Both the position numbers and the translations under genes were made by a program. DNA of 64,000 nt, from positions 1 to 64,000 of the forward strand of contig CAJUND010000010.1 of NCBI GenBank assembly GCA_910587655.1, written 5' to 3'. Positions within the stretch are counted from its first letter, which is position 1; the number at the start of each line of letters is the position of its first letter. This document shows positions 51,919 to 58,594 of the stretch, piece after piece. Below the pieces are notes generated by a model, which saw only the letters and a program-made list of their open reading frames with translations, ran no database searches and was not told where the DNA came from. The DNA is from an uncultured Agathobacter sp. (GTDB taxonomy: Bacteria; Bacillota; Clostridia; Lachnospirales; Lachnospiraceae).

Positions 51919-52932
51919 TTATGCCTCCCCTTCCAGCAGAACATCACAGATTCTCTGCATGTCACTGACTGTATAGCGCTGGTCACAAACAATACTGATT
52001 TCCCTGTCATACAGTTCCCGTGACTTTCCGTCCGGTTTCTGGTATTCTGACAGCGGCCAGTGCTTTGGACAGTATATCCCCGCCTCCGTCAGCTTCCGGC
52101 TGATCCTGTCCCTGTCATCTGTCAGCACTGGGACAAACATCGGACAGTCATCTTTTCTTATTTCCTGAAACACGGCCATATTCTGCAGCCGATTTAATAG
52201 GTATCCCGCATTTTCCCTCCGCTTCTTTTTGATAAAATCTATATTCAGAGCTTTTGCAAACATAATATCCCTCCTGCCTGCCGGATATATCCCCACTTCC
52301 CTTTCCAGCATTTTTTCCGCAAGTGCAAACTCGTCCAGATAATTCTTTTCCTTTATTCTGCCCTCCAGATACAACTGCTTGTGTTCCATGGCAAGCCTGC
52401 GCATCCTTATATACTCCTCCGGTTCTGTTAATTCGCCGTCATTCAGAACTGAAAATGTGTCATCTGTCCATGCATACCCCCCGGTATAAAAACCACACCA
52501 TTTTCTAAGACTTCCGAAATAATAATCTGCATCCACATATTTTTTTGAAAATAAGGAATGTGTCATATCCCGGATTACAGTTCCCGGATAACTGCCATAA
52601 TCTGCATCGGATGTGTAGCCGAAGTAATCCATGACAAGGATAATATCCGTTCTGCCAGCCCGTTCCGTTTCCTGCACCAACCTTTTATTCTTCATGTACA
52701 CGGGATAAAATTCAACGTTTATTCCTGCCTCCAGAAATGGGATGACCATCGTTTCACAGCACCAGGCCGGAAGTGCTGCCGAGTGGATGTTTTTTTTACT
52801 CCGGATATCCTTTATGATATATCTTAATGCCGTCCGTCCGGACTGAAACCATTTTGTGTCCCCCCTGAAAAAACCATTCTCTGAAATTGTTACCGGAACA
52901 GTACAGAATTCACTTCCAATTTCATTCTGCAA
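51919..52932 (-). CDS. PLP-dependent aminotransferase-fold protein (DegT-related)
   Basis: 337 aa. SGRTALRYII, the Asp of VMDYFG and the lysine of YYFGSLRKWCG correspond to the cofactor-binding residues of DegT/aspartate-aminotransferase-fold enzymes, but the protein is shorter than usual DegT enzymes. Start likely TTG 52932, overlapping the acetyltransferase gene by 11 bp. Probably adds an amino group to a sugar or residue used by the two neighbouring acyltransferases. Confidence 0.7.
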   Translation of the reverse strand: MQNEIGSEFCTVPVTISENGFFRGDTKWFQSGRTALRYIIKDIRSKKNIHSAALPAWCCETMVIPFLEAGINVEFYPVYMKNKRLVQETERAGRTDIILVMDYFGYTSDADYGSYPGTVIRDMTHSLFSKKYVDADYYFGSLRKWCGFYTGGYAWTDDTFSVLNDGELTEPEEYIRMRRLAMEHKQLYLEGRIKEKNYLDEFALAEKMLEREVGIYPAGRRDIMFAKALNIDFIKKKRRENAGYLLNRLQNMAVFQEIRKDDCPMFVPVLTDDRDRISRKLTEAGIYCPKHWPLSEYQKPDGKSRELYDREISIVCDQRYTVSDMQRICDVLLEGEA

Positions 52933-53482
52933 CTATCCCACCATCCTGTTCCGGATTCGGATCCTTTTTTATCACTGAATACATATAACAGCTATGATAA
53001 CTCCCTTTTTTAAACAGACGGGAACGCAGTTCCCCCTCCCTCATAAATCCAGCTTTTTCAAAAAGCCCGATGGACGGTTTATTATAACTGGCTATCACTG
53101 CATATATGCAGTTCAGCCGCATCTCGTCAAATGCATAACAAGTCAGTGTTTTTAACGCGTCCAAACCATATCCCTTTCCTCGCCCCTTTTTTGCATCCAT
53201 TTTAATGTGAACCTGTGCGGTTCCGTTGATATGATCAATGTCACCCAGGATAACCGTTCCCAGTCCCTCTCCCGGCAAATTTCTATCAGCCACAATACAC
53301 CTTAAAATATCCGTGCGCCCTGACTGTCCTTCCATCCATCTGCACTGCTCTTCAAAGGAAACCGGATACGATTTTCCACCTATCATATTTTCTGTCTGCG
53401 GGTCATTCACCAGTTCCACCAGCATTGCCGAATCATCACCCGTTAATGCCCGTAACACAGTTTTCTTCCCATATATGTTCAT
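52922..53482 (-). CDS. GNAT-family N-acetyltransferase
   Basis: About 186 aa from ATG 53482, with GGGAG upstream. Acetyl-CoA site KGRGKGYGLDALKTL and NCIYAVIASYNKPSIGLFEKAGF are typical of RimJ/PseH-type GNAT enzymes. Placed between the initiating transferase and an aminotransferase-like gene, so it may acetylate an amino sugar nucleotide. Confidence 0.88.
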   Translation of the reverse strand: MNIYGKKTVLRALTGDDSAMLVELVNDPQTENMIGGKSYPVSFEEQCRWMEGQSGRTDILRCIVADRNLPGEGLGTVILGDIDHINGTAQVHIKMDAKKGRGKGYGLDALKTLTCYAFDEMRLNCIYAVIASYNKPSIGLFEKAGFMREGELRSRLFKKGSYHSCYMYSVIKKDPNPEQDGGIVAE

Positions 53483-54224
53483 TCCCACTTCTCCCTTCCC
53501 GCTCAATATGTAGCGAAACCGGTGCTTGTTCTGCCTGTCCGATTCCTTCCCTGAGCAATACCTTTTTTACTGTCTGCAGAAAAACCTCCAGGTCACCCAT
53601 AAAGGAAATGCCTCCGACATACATCAAATCATATCTGAATTTATCTTCCCAACTTAAACTGTTCCTCCCATTTACTTGTGCCAGTCCTGTCAGTCCCGGT
53701 CTTACATCATGGCGGTGTTTTTCCTCTTCTGTATAATATGGCAGGTAAACTACTGCCAGCGGCCGCGGTCCCACAAGGCTCATATCGCCTCGCAATATAT
53801 TAAAAAGTTCGGGAAGCTCGTCAAGACTTGTACTCCTTAACCACTTCCCGAACTTCGTCAGCCGTTTCTCATCCGGCAGAAGCTGTCCGTTTTTATCTCT
53901 TTCATCCGTCATGGTACGGAACTTGTACAGTGTAAATATTTTTCCATCCAGTCCCGGACGCTCCTGTTTAAATAAAACTGGGGAACCCAGTTTCAGTTTC
54001 ACAAGCAGTGCCACAATTCCCATAACCGGAAGCAGCGGAACAAGCGCCATTGCCGTGATGGTGACGTCAAGCGGACGTTTGATAACTGCCTCGTATGGTC
54101 CGTATGGGACATGTCGCCCTTTTTCACGCGCCATATGCTGTTTTACTTTTGTTTTTCTGCACACAAAAACAGCAGCCGTTACGGCTGCCATCATAAATAA
54201 ATATATCTTTGTCTTTTTTCCCAT
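53436..54224 (-). CDS. Initiating sugar-1-phosphate transferase (monotopic, PglC/WcaJ type)
   Basis: 262 aa. TM-like helix at residues 8-22, then the reentrant helix (DVTITAMALVPLLPVMGIVALLV), LYKFRTMTDE, catalytic Asp-Glu in STSLDELPEL and LVGPRPL. Loads the first sugar phosphate on undecaprenyl phosphate to begin the repeat unit. The C-terminal ~45 residues exceed the usual short form. Overlaps the acetyltransferase gene by 47 bp from its preferred start; both frames look genuine. Confidence 0.92.
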   Translation of the reverse strand: MGKKTKIYLFMMAAVTAAVFVCRKTKVKQHMAREKGRHVPYGPYEAVIKRPLDVTITAMALVPLLPVMGIVALLVKLKLGSPVLFKQERPGLDGKIFTLYKFRTMTDERDKNGQLLPDEKRLTKFGKWLRSTSLDELPELFNILRGDMSLVGPRPLAVVYLPYYTEEEKHRHDVRPGLTGLAQVNGRNSLSWEDKFRYDLMYVGGISFMGDLEVFLQTVKKVLLREGIGQAEQAPVSLHIEREGRSGNEHIWEENCVTGING

Positions 54225-54250
54225 AAGTGTTATTTACTTCTTTTCTGCAT

Positions 54251-54283
54251 AAAAAAGCCCCCGGCAGTACTGCCGGAAAGCTA
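54251..54283 (-). terminator. Terminator between the toxin gene and the initiating transferase
   Basis: Minus strand AGC-TTTCCGGCAG/CTGCCGG-GGGCT around a TA loop, then TTTTTT. It falls inside the polysaccharide locus, only 27 nt before the next gene, so downstream genes need readthrough. Confidence 0.85.
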
Positions 54284-54341
54284 CGTAACTCCTGTATTTT
54301 TTATTTTACTCTCCATGGTTATCCCAAATCTTTCCATCCGG

Positions 54342-54740
54342 TTAATACCGTTTAAGAAATTCCGTCATTGTAACAATTTCAGGCATATCCACGTCCAAAA
54401 CCAGAAAATCTTTATCCCCTGTTAAAAATATATCAATTCCCTCCATGATTGCCGTGGCCAGAATTGGTGAGTCCTTTATGTCACGCATTTCAGGAAATCC
54501 GCCCAGATCCAGAGCCTTTGGCGTATAAACCAGTTCAAACGGCAGTTCCAGAAAAAATCGTTCCAGGGCTCCCCGCTTCTCCGGAAACTTACGGTCAGTT
54601 ACAAGCCGTAATTCCCCAATTACATAATCACATACTACAATCTGGTGATTGTCCGTCAGTCTTTTTGCCAGTTCCCTTGTCTGTGCAGACGGAAAGAAAA
54701 TCATGGAAATAAAGATATTGGTATCAAGCATCACCCGCAA
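54342..54740 (-). CDS. PIN-domain toxin
   Basis: 132 aa. MLDTNIF (first Asp), VIGELRLVTDRKF (Glu), IKDSPILATAI and LTGDKDFL (further Asp) form the PIN nuclease site. TTG start 54740 with AAGGGGG upstream, 1 nt after the antitoxin stop. Forms a VapBC-like pair with the AbrB-type gene, probably cleaving RNA when freed. Confidence 0.85.
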   Translation of the reverse strand: MRVMLDTNIFISMIFFPSAQTRELAKRLTDNHQIVVCDYVIGELRLVTDRKFPEKRGALERFFLELPFELVYTPKALDLGGFPEMRDIKDSPILATAIMEGIDIFLTGDKDFLVLDVDMPEIVTMTEFLKRY

Positions 54741-54741
54741 A

Positions 54742-54999
54742 CTAATACCCCCTTATTTCCTTTCTGATTTCCTTCATATAGTCCTGCATTTCTTCCTCTG
54801 TCTGAAATCCGGCTTTCTCCGCCTCCCCGGCAAAAGCCTCTTCCGCCCTCTTAAATGCCAGCATTGCAGAGTTTTCAAAGTAAAACCTGCCGTTCTCCTC
54901 TAAAATTACAATCTTGTCCCCGGCTTTCAGTTTCAGCGCATTTCTTATAGATACGGGAATGGTAATCTGCCCTTTGCTGGAAATTTTTGCTATTTCCAT
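54742..54999 (-). CDS. AbrB/MazE-family antitoxin
   Basis: 85 aa. N-terminal swapped-hairpin DNA-binding domain ISSKGQITIPVSIRNALKLKAGDKI, then a helical acidic tail (AEKAGFQTEEEMQDYMKEI) for toxin neutralisation. AAAGGA upstream. Pairs with the PIN toxin; the two sit inside the polysaccharide locus and probably autoregulate. Confidence 0.88.
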   Translation of the reverse strand: MEIAKISSKGQITIPVSIRNALKLKAGDKIVILEENGRFYFENSAMLAFKRAEEAFAGEAEKAGFQTEEEMQDYMKEIRKEIRGY

Positions 55000-55122
55000 A
55001 CTACATCATCCTTTCAGAATAACTGTTTTCTTTACTTTCTTTACATTTCTATTATATGCAACAAAACATATAATAGCAATCTTTTTTGACAATTATCCTG
55101 CTGTTCATTCCCATTTTAATCA

Positions 55123-56541
55123 TCACTCCCGCCCATCAAAACACGCCGCCACAATATCAACCACCCTGTCCTGTTCCTCCTCCGTCATCTTAATATCACT
55201 CGGCAGACACACGCACTGCGAAAACAAATCCCTGCCGCAGTCCGGGCGTTTCAACATGTTATTGTAAAAATCTTTGTATGTCCTGCGACCATTGCCTTGA
55301 AATACTGCCATTTCATTATCACATATCTCTGATGAATGGCAATCCCTGTCGTACATCAAAGATGTACGGCAGGTTATAAATTCATGGTTCCTGAACACCG
55401 GCTGCAAATGCATCGGCTTCCAGAACGGCCGCCCCTCTGCACCGAACGCTTCCAGCGCCTCCAGGATCTCCATCGGGCAGGTCCTGCCGTGGACACTTCT
55501 GTATGTGTATGTTTCATCCGCCATCGTCATTTCGCACAGGCTGTTTTCATCCAGCCTCATGCAGGACAGCCAGTAGTTCGGCTCCGTGGTGCCGGCGTCA
55601 TACGGATTCATTTCCACGCCCAGACCCAAAAGCCCGTCCTCATACCGTTCATAAATGCGCTTCTTTGCCGCGATATGCTCATCCAGGTGTTTCCACTGTC
55701 CCAGCACAATTCCCGCAACAACGTTGCTCATGCGGTAATTGTACCCCAGTTCCTCATGCTGGTACCAGGGCGCATGCTCCCGGCTCTGTGTCGCCCACTT
55801 CCTTGCCTTTTCGGCGCTGTAACGGTCGTTCACCAGCAGCATCCCGCCGGAGCTTCCGGTAATAATCTTGTTCCCGTTAAAGCTTATGATTCCGTAATCC
55901 CCGAAGCTTCCCGTCTGTTTTCCCATATATGCCGCACCGAGGCTTTCCGCAGCGTCCTCGATTAAGAGCGCGCCGTGCTTTTCGCAGATTTCCTTTATCC
56001 GGTCAATCTCCCCCGGAAACCCGTAAAGGTGCGCAAAAACCACCAGCTTTACGTCCGGGTACAGTTCAAAGGCAGCTTCCAGCACATCCGAATCCATGTT
56101 CCAGTCGTCCCCCGTGTCAATAAACACCGGCTCCCCGCCCTCGTAGACCACGGGGTTTACGGTTGCGGCAAAGGTGGCGTCCGAACAGAACACCCGCTTC
56201 CCGCGAAGGCATCCGCCCGTTCCCAGCCCCTGCGGCGTCATAATTCCGCTGCTGCTTCCGTATAGGCGTTCCGCCGCAAGCTTCACGGCAAGATGCAGCG
56301 CGGCTGTCCCGCACGAAACGGCAACGGCATGTTTCACGCCGGTGTATTCCGCCGCGGTCTGTTCAAGCCCGTCTATGTTTTCCCCGGCGGTGGACATCCA
56401 GTTGGTTTCATATGCACGCTTTACATACTCCATTTCCTCCCCGTGCATTGTCGGGGAGGAAAGCCAGATTTTCTTTTCAAATTTTCTGATGCCCGCAAAA
56501 CGGGGTTCGCCCGTTATGCATCCGGCTGCTGTTTCCGTCAT
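55123..56541 (-). CDS. DegT/DnrJ/EryC1-family sugar aminotransferase
   Basis: 472 aa. GTAALHLAVKLAA, ESLGA in IEDAAESLGA, the PLP lysine in SFNGNKIIT and YRMSN are intact; it resembles PglE/QuiNAc4N-type aminotransferases. Expected to form a UDP-4-amino-sugar. No matching retaining 4,6-dehydratase (PglF) lies in the window, so the substrate must come from elsewhere or from CapE. First biosynthetic gene after loaP. Confidence 0.9.
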   Translation of the reverse strand: MTETAAGCITGEPRFAGIRKFEKKIWLSSPTMHGEEMEYVKRAYETNWMSTAGENIDGLEQTAAEYTGVKHAVAVSCGTAALHLAVKLAAERLYGSSSGIMTPQGLGTGGCLRGKRVFCSDATFAATVNPVVYEGGEPVFIDTGDDWNMDSDVLEAAFELYPDVKLVVFAHLYGFPGEIDRIKEICEKHGALLIEDAAESLGAAYMGKQTGSFGDYGIISFNGNKIITGSSGGMLLVNDRYSAEKARKWATQSREHAPWYQHEELGYNYRMSNVVAGIVLGQWKHLDEHIAAKKRIYERYEDGLLGLGVEMNPYDAGTTEPNYWLSCMRLDENSLCEMTMADETYTYRSVHGRTCPMEILEALEAFGAEGRPFWKPMHLQPVFRNHEFITCRTSLMYDRDCHSSEICDNEMAVFQGNGRRTYKDFYNNMLKRPDCGRDLFSQCVCLPSDIKMTEEEQDRVVDIVAACFDGRE

Positions 56542-56694
56542 TTCTGTCCCGTGTGTTTCCTTACTTTACTTTCCCTTCCGTCATGCCGCCAGCCTTCACA
56601 TAAAGACTGTGCGCCATACTTTTTCCGCCCTGTATCTTCCGGATTTACAGGCATGGCTCCGCCATCCGTACGGCATATGCCCCACGGTCGCCAT

Positions 56695-56719
56695 AAAAAT
56701 GCAGGCAGTACCTGCATTT
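56695..56719 (-). terminator. Hairpin with T-run just after loaP
   Basis: Minus strand AAATGCAGG/CCTGCATTT with loop TACTG, then TT. It lies about 46 nt past the loaP stop and in front of the aminotransferase gene. A second hairpin (ATGGC-GGA-GCCAT, near 56652-56665) follows. These are candidates for a LoaP-controlled terminator and the dRNA hairpin LoaP recognises. Confidence 0.5.
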
Positions 56720-56764
56720 CCTGCCCGTATGTCCGGAAAACCCGCAAAGGGAGCGGTAAACCGA

Positions 56765-57424
56765 CTACCCTTCCGTCATCCTTTTTTTCAGTTCCTGTAT
56801 ATCCACTTCCGTCCCGTCCGAAAGCACCGCCGGTGCGTTTTCATCATCCGGGAAATAATGCTTCTTCGGCTTGATTTCCAGTCCTGCCATCACGTCAAAC
56901 TCCCGGAACCTAAGGTTTAAGTAGGCAAGCCGTTCATGCCTGTCCACGCGGACAATCTTTTGCGCAAATTCCCTGAGCGGTCCTTCCATGACCACAATGT
57001 TTCCGCTGTTCTCGCGGTAGCCCGCCGACAGCCGCTGGATTCCCTTTTCATCCAGCATAAGGTCAAGGAAGCGGCATTCATCATCCGTGAGGTCTGCCAC
57101 GGCATTTTCGTTTTCCCAGTCCGGTTCCCCGGACAGTTCCTTTCGTCCCAGTCCGAGCTCCCGCAGGAATGACGGGATTTTTTCCCTCTGTCCCGCAAGA
57201 AATTCATGCAGCTCCTGACGGTCCATGTCCGAATAAACAAACAAGTACCCCGGAAACAGCGGTTTTGTGTCATTTTCCTTTCTGTCGCGTCTGTAGTACT
57301 CCCGCATTGGCAGAAAAACCCTTCCCCGCCCCGCGGGAAACGCTTCTGAAAGGATATGCAGCGCTTTTGTCTGCTGCTCCGTCCGGGTGAACAGGACACT
57401 GTAATGAAATTTCCGTTCCGACAT
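56765..57424 (-). CDS. loaP: LoaP/UpxY-type NusG paralogue, processive antiterminator
   Basis: 219 aa from ATG 57424 (MSERKFHYSV). N-terminal NGN domain (about 5-100; PLFPGYLFVYSDM) and C-terminal KOW (about 155-190; VVMEGPLREFAQKIVRVDRHERLAYLNL). Specialised NusG paralogues such as LoaP and UpxY let RNA polymerase read through terminators in long polysaccharide operons. This fits the internal terminators at 56.7, 54.25 and 27.4 kb. A frame extension to 57703 crosses the recombination site and is rejected. Probably expressed from the invertible promoter. Confidence 0.88.
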   Translation of the reverse strand: MSERKFHYSVLFTRTEQQTKALHILSEAFPAGRGRVFLPMREYYRRDRKENDTKPLFPGYLFVYSDMDRQELHEFLAGQREKIPSFLRELGLGRKELSGEPDWENENAVADLTDDECRFLDLMLDEKGIQRLSAGYRENSGNIVVMEGPLREFAQKIVRVDRHERLAYLNLRFREFDVMAGLEIKPKKHYFPDDENAPAVLSDGTEVDIQELKKRMTEG

Positions 57425-57432
57425 ATTTTTTC

Positions 57433-57454
57433 CGGCAGGAATCACCTCCTGCCG
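57433..57454 (-). promoter_or_regulatory. Hairpin enclosing a Shine-Dalgarno-like sequence ahead of loaP
   Basis: Stem CGGCAGGA/TCCTGCCG (8 bp, loop GGTGAT on the minus strand) contains AGGAGGTGAT, a near-perfect ribosome binding site, but 19 nt from the ATG. The hairpin would hide or reposition it. Confidence 0.55.
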
Positions 57455-57499
57455 CTGCTTCCTCCTGGAAGATTTTTGTATTTGTGTTTCCTGTTTTTT

Positions 57500-57730
57500 C
57501 GCAGAATACATAGTTCTGCGAAAAATTTTCGTGGAATTTTTTATAAAAAAGGGGATATCCCAAAAAGATTTCAGAGCACTTGTGGCATAACATGCAATTT
57601 TCTGACGTGAACTGAACAAAAATTCTGGGAACCTATGAAATTGTAAAGAAATTTTATAGAAATAAGATAAATATCTTGATTTTTTCACCTGAATTGAGTA
57701 CAATATTTTCGCAGAACTATGTATTCTGCG
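57500..57730. repeat. Candidate invertible promoter switch 2: inverted sites 57500-57520 and 57710-57730
   Basis: Two 21-bp sites in exact inverted orientation bracket a 189-bp segment (57521-57709). They are identical to the sites at 12160 and 12350: arms CGCAGAA and TTCTGCG, centre TACATAG (left) or CTATGTA (right), with T-runs outside and A-runs on the other side. The segment has no gene and carries a single clear promoter pointing away from loaP. Inversion would aim it at loaP and the polysaccharide locus. Confidence 0.8.
57676..57704 (+). promoter_or_regulatory. Promoter within invertible segment 2, pointing away from loaP
   Basis: TTGATT (57676-57681), 17-bp spacer, TACAAT (57699-57704); the -10 ends 5 bp before the right inverted site. 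No plus-strand gene follows; transcripts would meet the terminator at 57917-57942. After inversion it would start a leftward transcript about 95 nt ahead of loaP. Confidence 0.7.
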
Positions 57731-57916
57731 AAAAATATTCCTTTTATATTCTGACTTCTTACTATATTTTTATTTTCTGTCTGATTTTTCATTTTTATAA
57801 TTATATAGAAATTTCCACATACAAAATAAAAAAACCACATCCGGCAAAATCACACCTTATGTGGACAATGTATCAGATTTTCAAAGAAAACCTGATATGT
57901 AGTATCCGCCCCATCC

Positions 57917-57942
57917 GCCGGGACAGTTCCCGGCAGATTTTT
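57917..57942 (+). terminator. Plus-strand terminator downstream of invertible switch 2
   Basis: Perfect 7-bp stem GCCGGGA/TCCCGGC, loop CAGT, then AGATTTTT. It would stop transcription from the switch promoter in the present orientation before it runs antisense into the gene at 57983. An 18-bp direct repeat (ATGTATCAGATTTTCAAA) occurs at about 57868 and 57970. Confidence 0.7.
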
Positions 57943-57982
57943 CATGGACGGATGTTCCTTCATCTTCATATGTATCAGATTT

Positions 57983-58579
57983 TCAAACAATCCCTTTCAG
58001 CAGATCCACACACCCTCTGGTCCCAAGAACCGCACTGTCCAGCACAATGTCATAATTCTTCAGGTTCTCCCATTTTTGTGTGGTATTTGCATAATAATAA
58101 TTTGACCGTTTCCTGTCAAAGCGCTTTTTCGTGCTTTCCACATCCGCACGCGAAATCCCGTAGTCCGTTTCAATCCTGCGGTTTTTCTGCGCCTCGTCGC
58201 TGCAGCGAACAAACACCCTGACGACATGTTCCATTTCCTTTAACGCCTCGGATGCACAGTGTCCCAGAAAAATAGCCGGACCGTCCATGGCAAAATGCCT
58301 GATGACCTTCTGTTCCGCAAGGTAGATATGCCCCTCGCCCGTCACCATGTCCGCATCCCCCGCCGCAGCCTTTGCCATAACGTAAATGGAATAAAGAAAA
58401 CTTCCTGTCGCCGTTTCCTCATATTTCTGGATGGCATCCACAGAAATATCATACATTTTTGACACAGCCTCCAGAATCTCATGCCCGTAACACGGTATGC
58501 CGGTTTCCCTGGAAAGCGTGCGGGCAATTTCCGTTCCGCCGCTTCCGTACTCTCTTTCAATTGCAATTACTGCCTTCAT
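57983..58579 (-). CDS. Cytidylate kinase-like family protein
   Basis: 198 aa. P-loop IEREYGSGGTEIARTLS (residues 7-23) and DGPAIFLGHCA mark the CMP-kinase-like family (PF13189 type) common in Clostridia, distinct from housekeeping cmk. Substrate unknown. AAGGAA site before ATG; it lies 15 nt downstream of the ABC pair, so is probably in that operon. Part of the 18-bp direct repeat forms its last codons. Confidence 0.85.
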   Translation of the reverse strand: MKAVIAIEREYGSGGTEIARTLSRETGIPCYGHEILEAVSKMYDISVDAIQKYEETATGSFLYSIYVMAKAAAGDADMVTGEGHIYLAEQKVIRHFAMDGPAIFLGHCASEALKEMEHVVRVFVRCSDEAQKNRRIETDYGISRADVESTKKRFDRKRSNYYYANTTQKWENLKNYDIVLDSAVLGTRGCVDLLKGIV

Positions 58580-58594
58580 TTTTTACCGTTCCTT

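Noticed and set aside
57425..57703. N-terminal extension of loaP by 93 codons
   Set aside because: It runs through the recombination site and invertible segment, lacks homology to NusG proteins, and would change on inversion; the ATG at 57424 gives the family N-terminus.
57800..57805. Alternative leftward promoter outside the invertible segment (TATAAT at 57805-57800)
   Set aside because: The -10 is good but no acceptable -35 lies 16-18 bp upstream. It cannot be ruled out and would weaken the ON/OFF reading if used.
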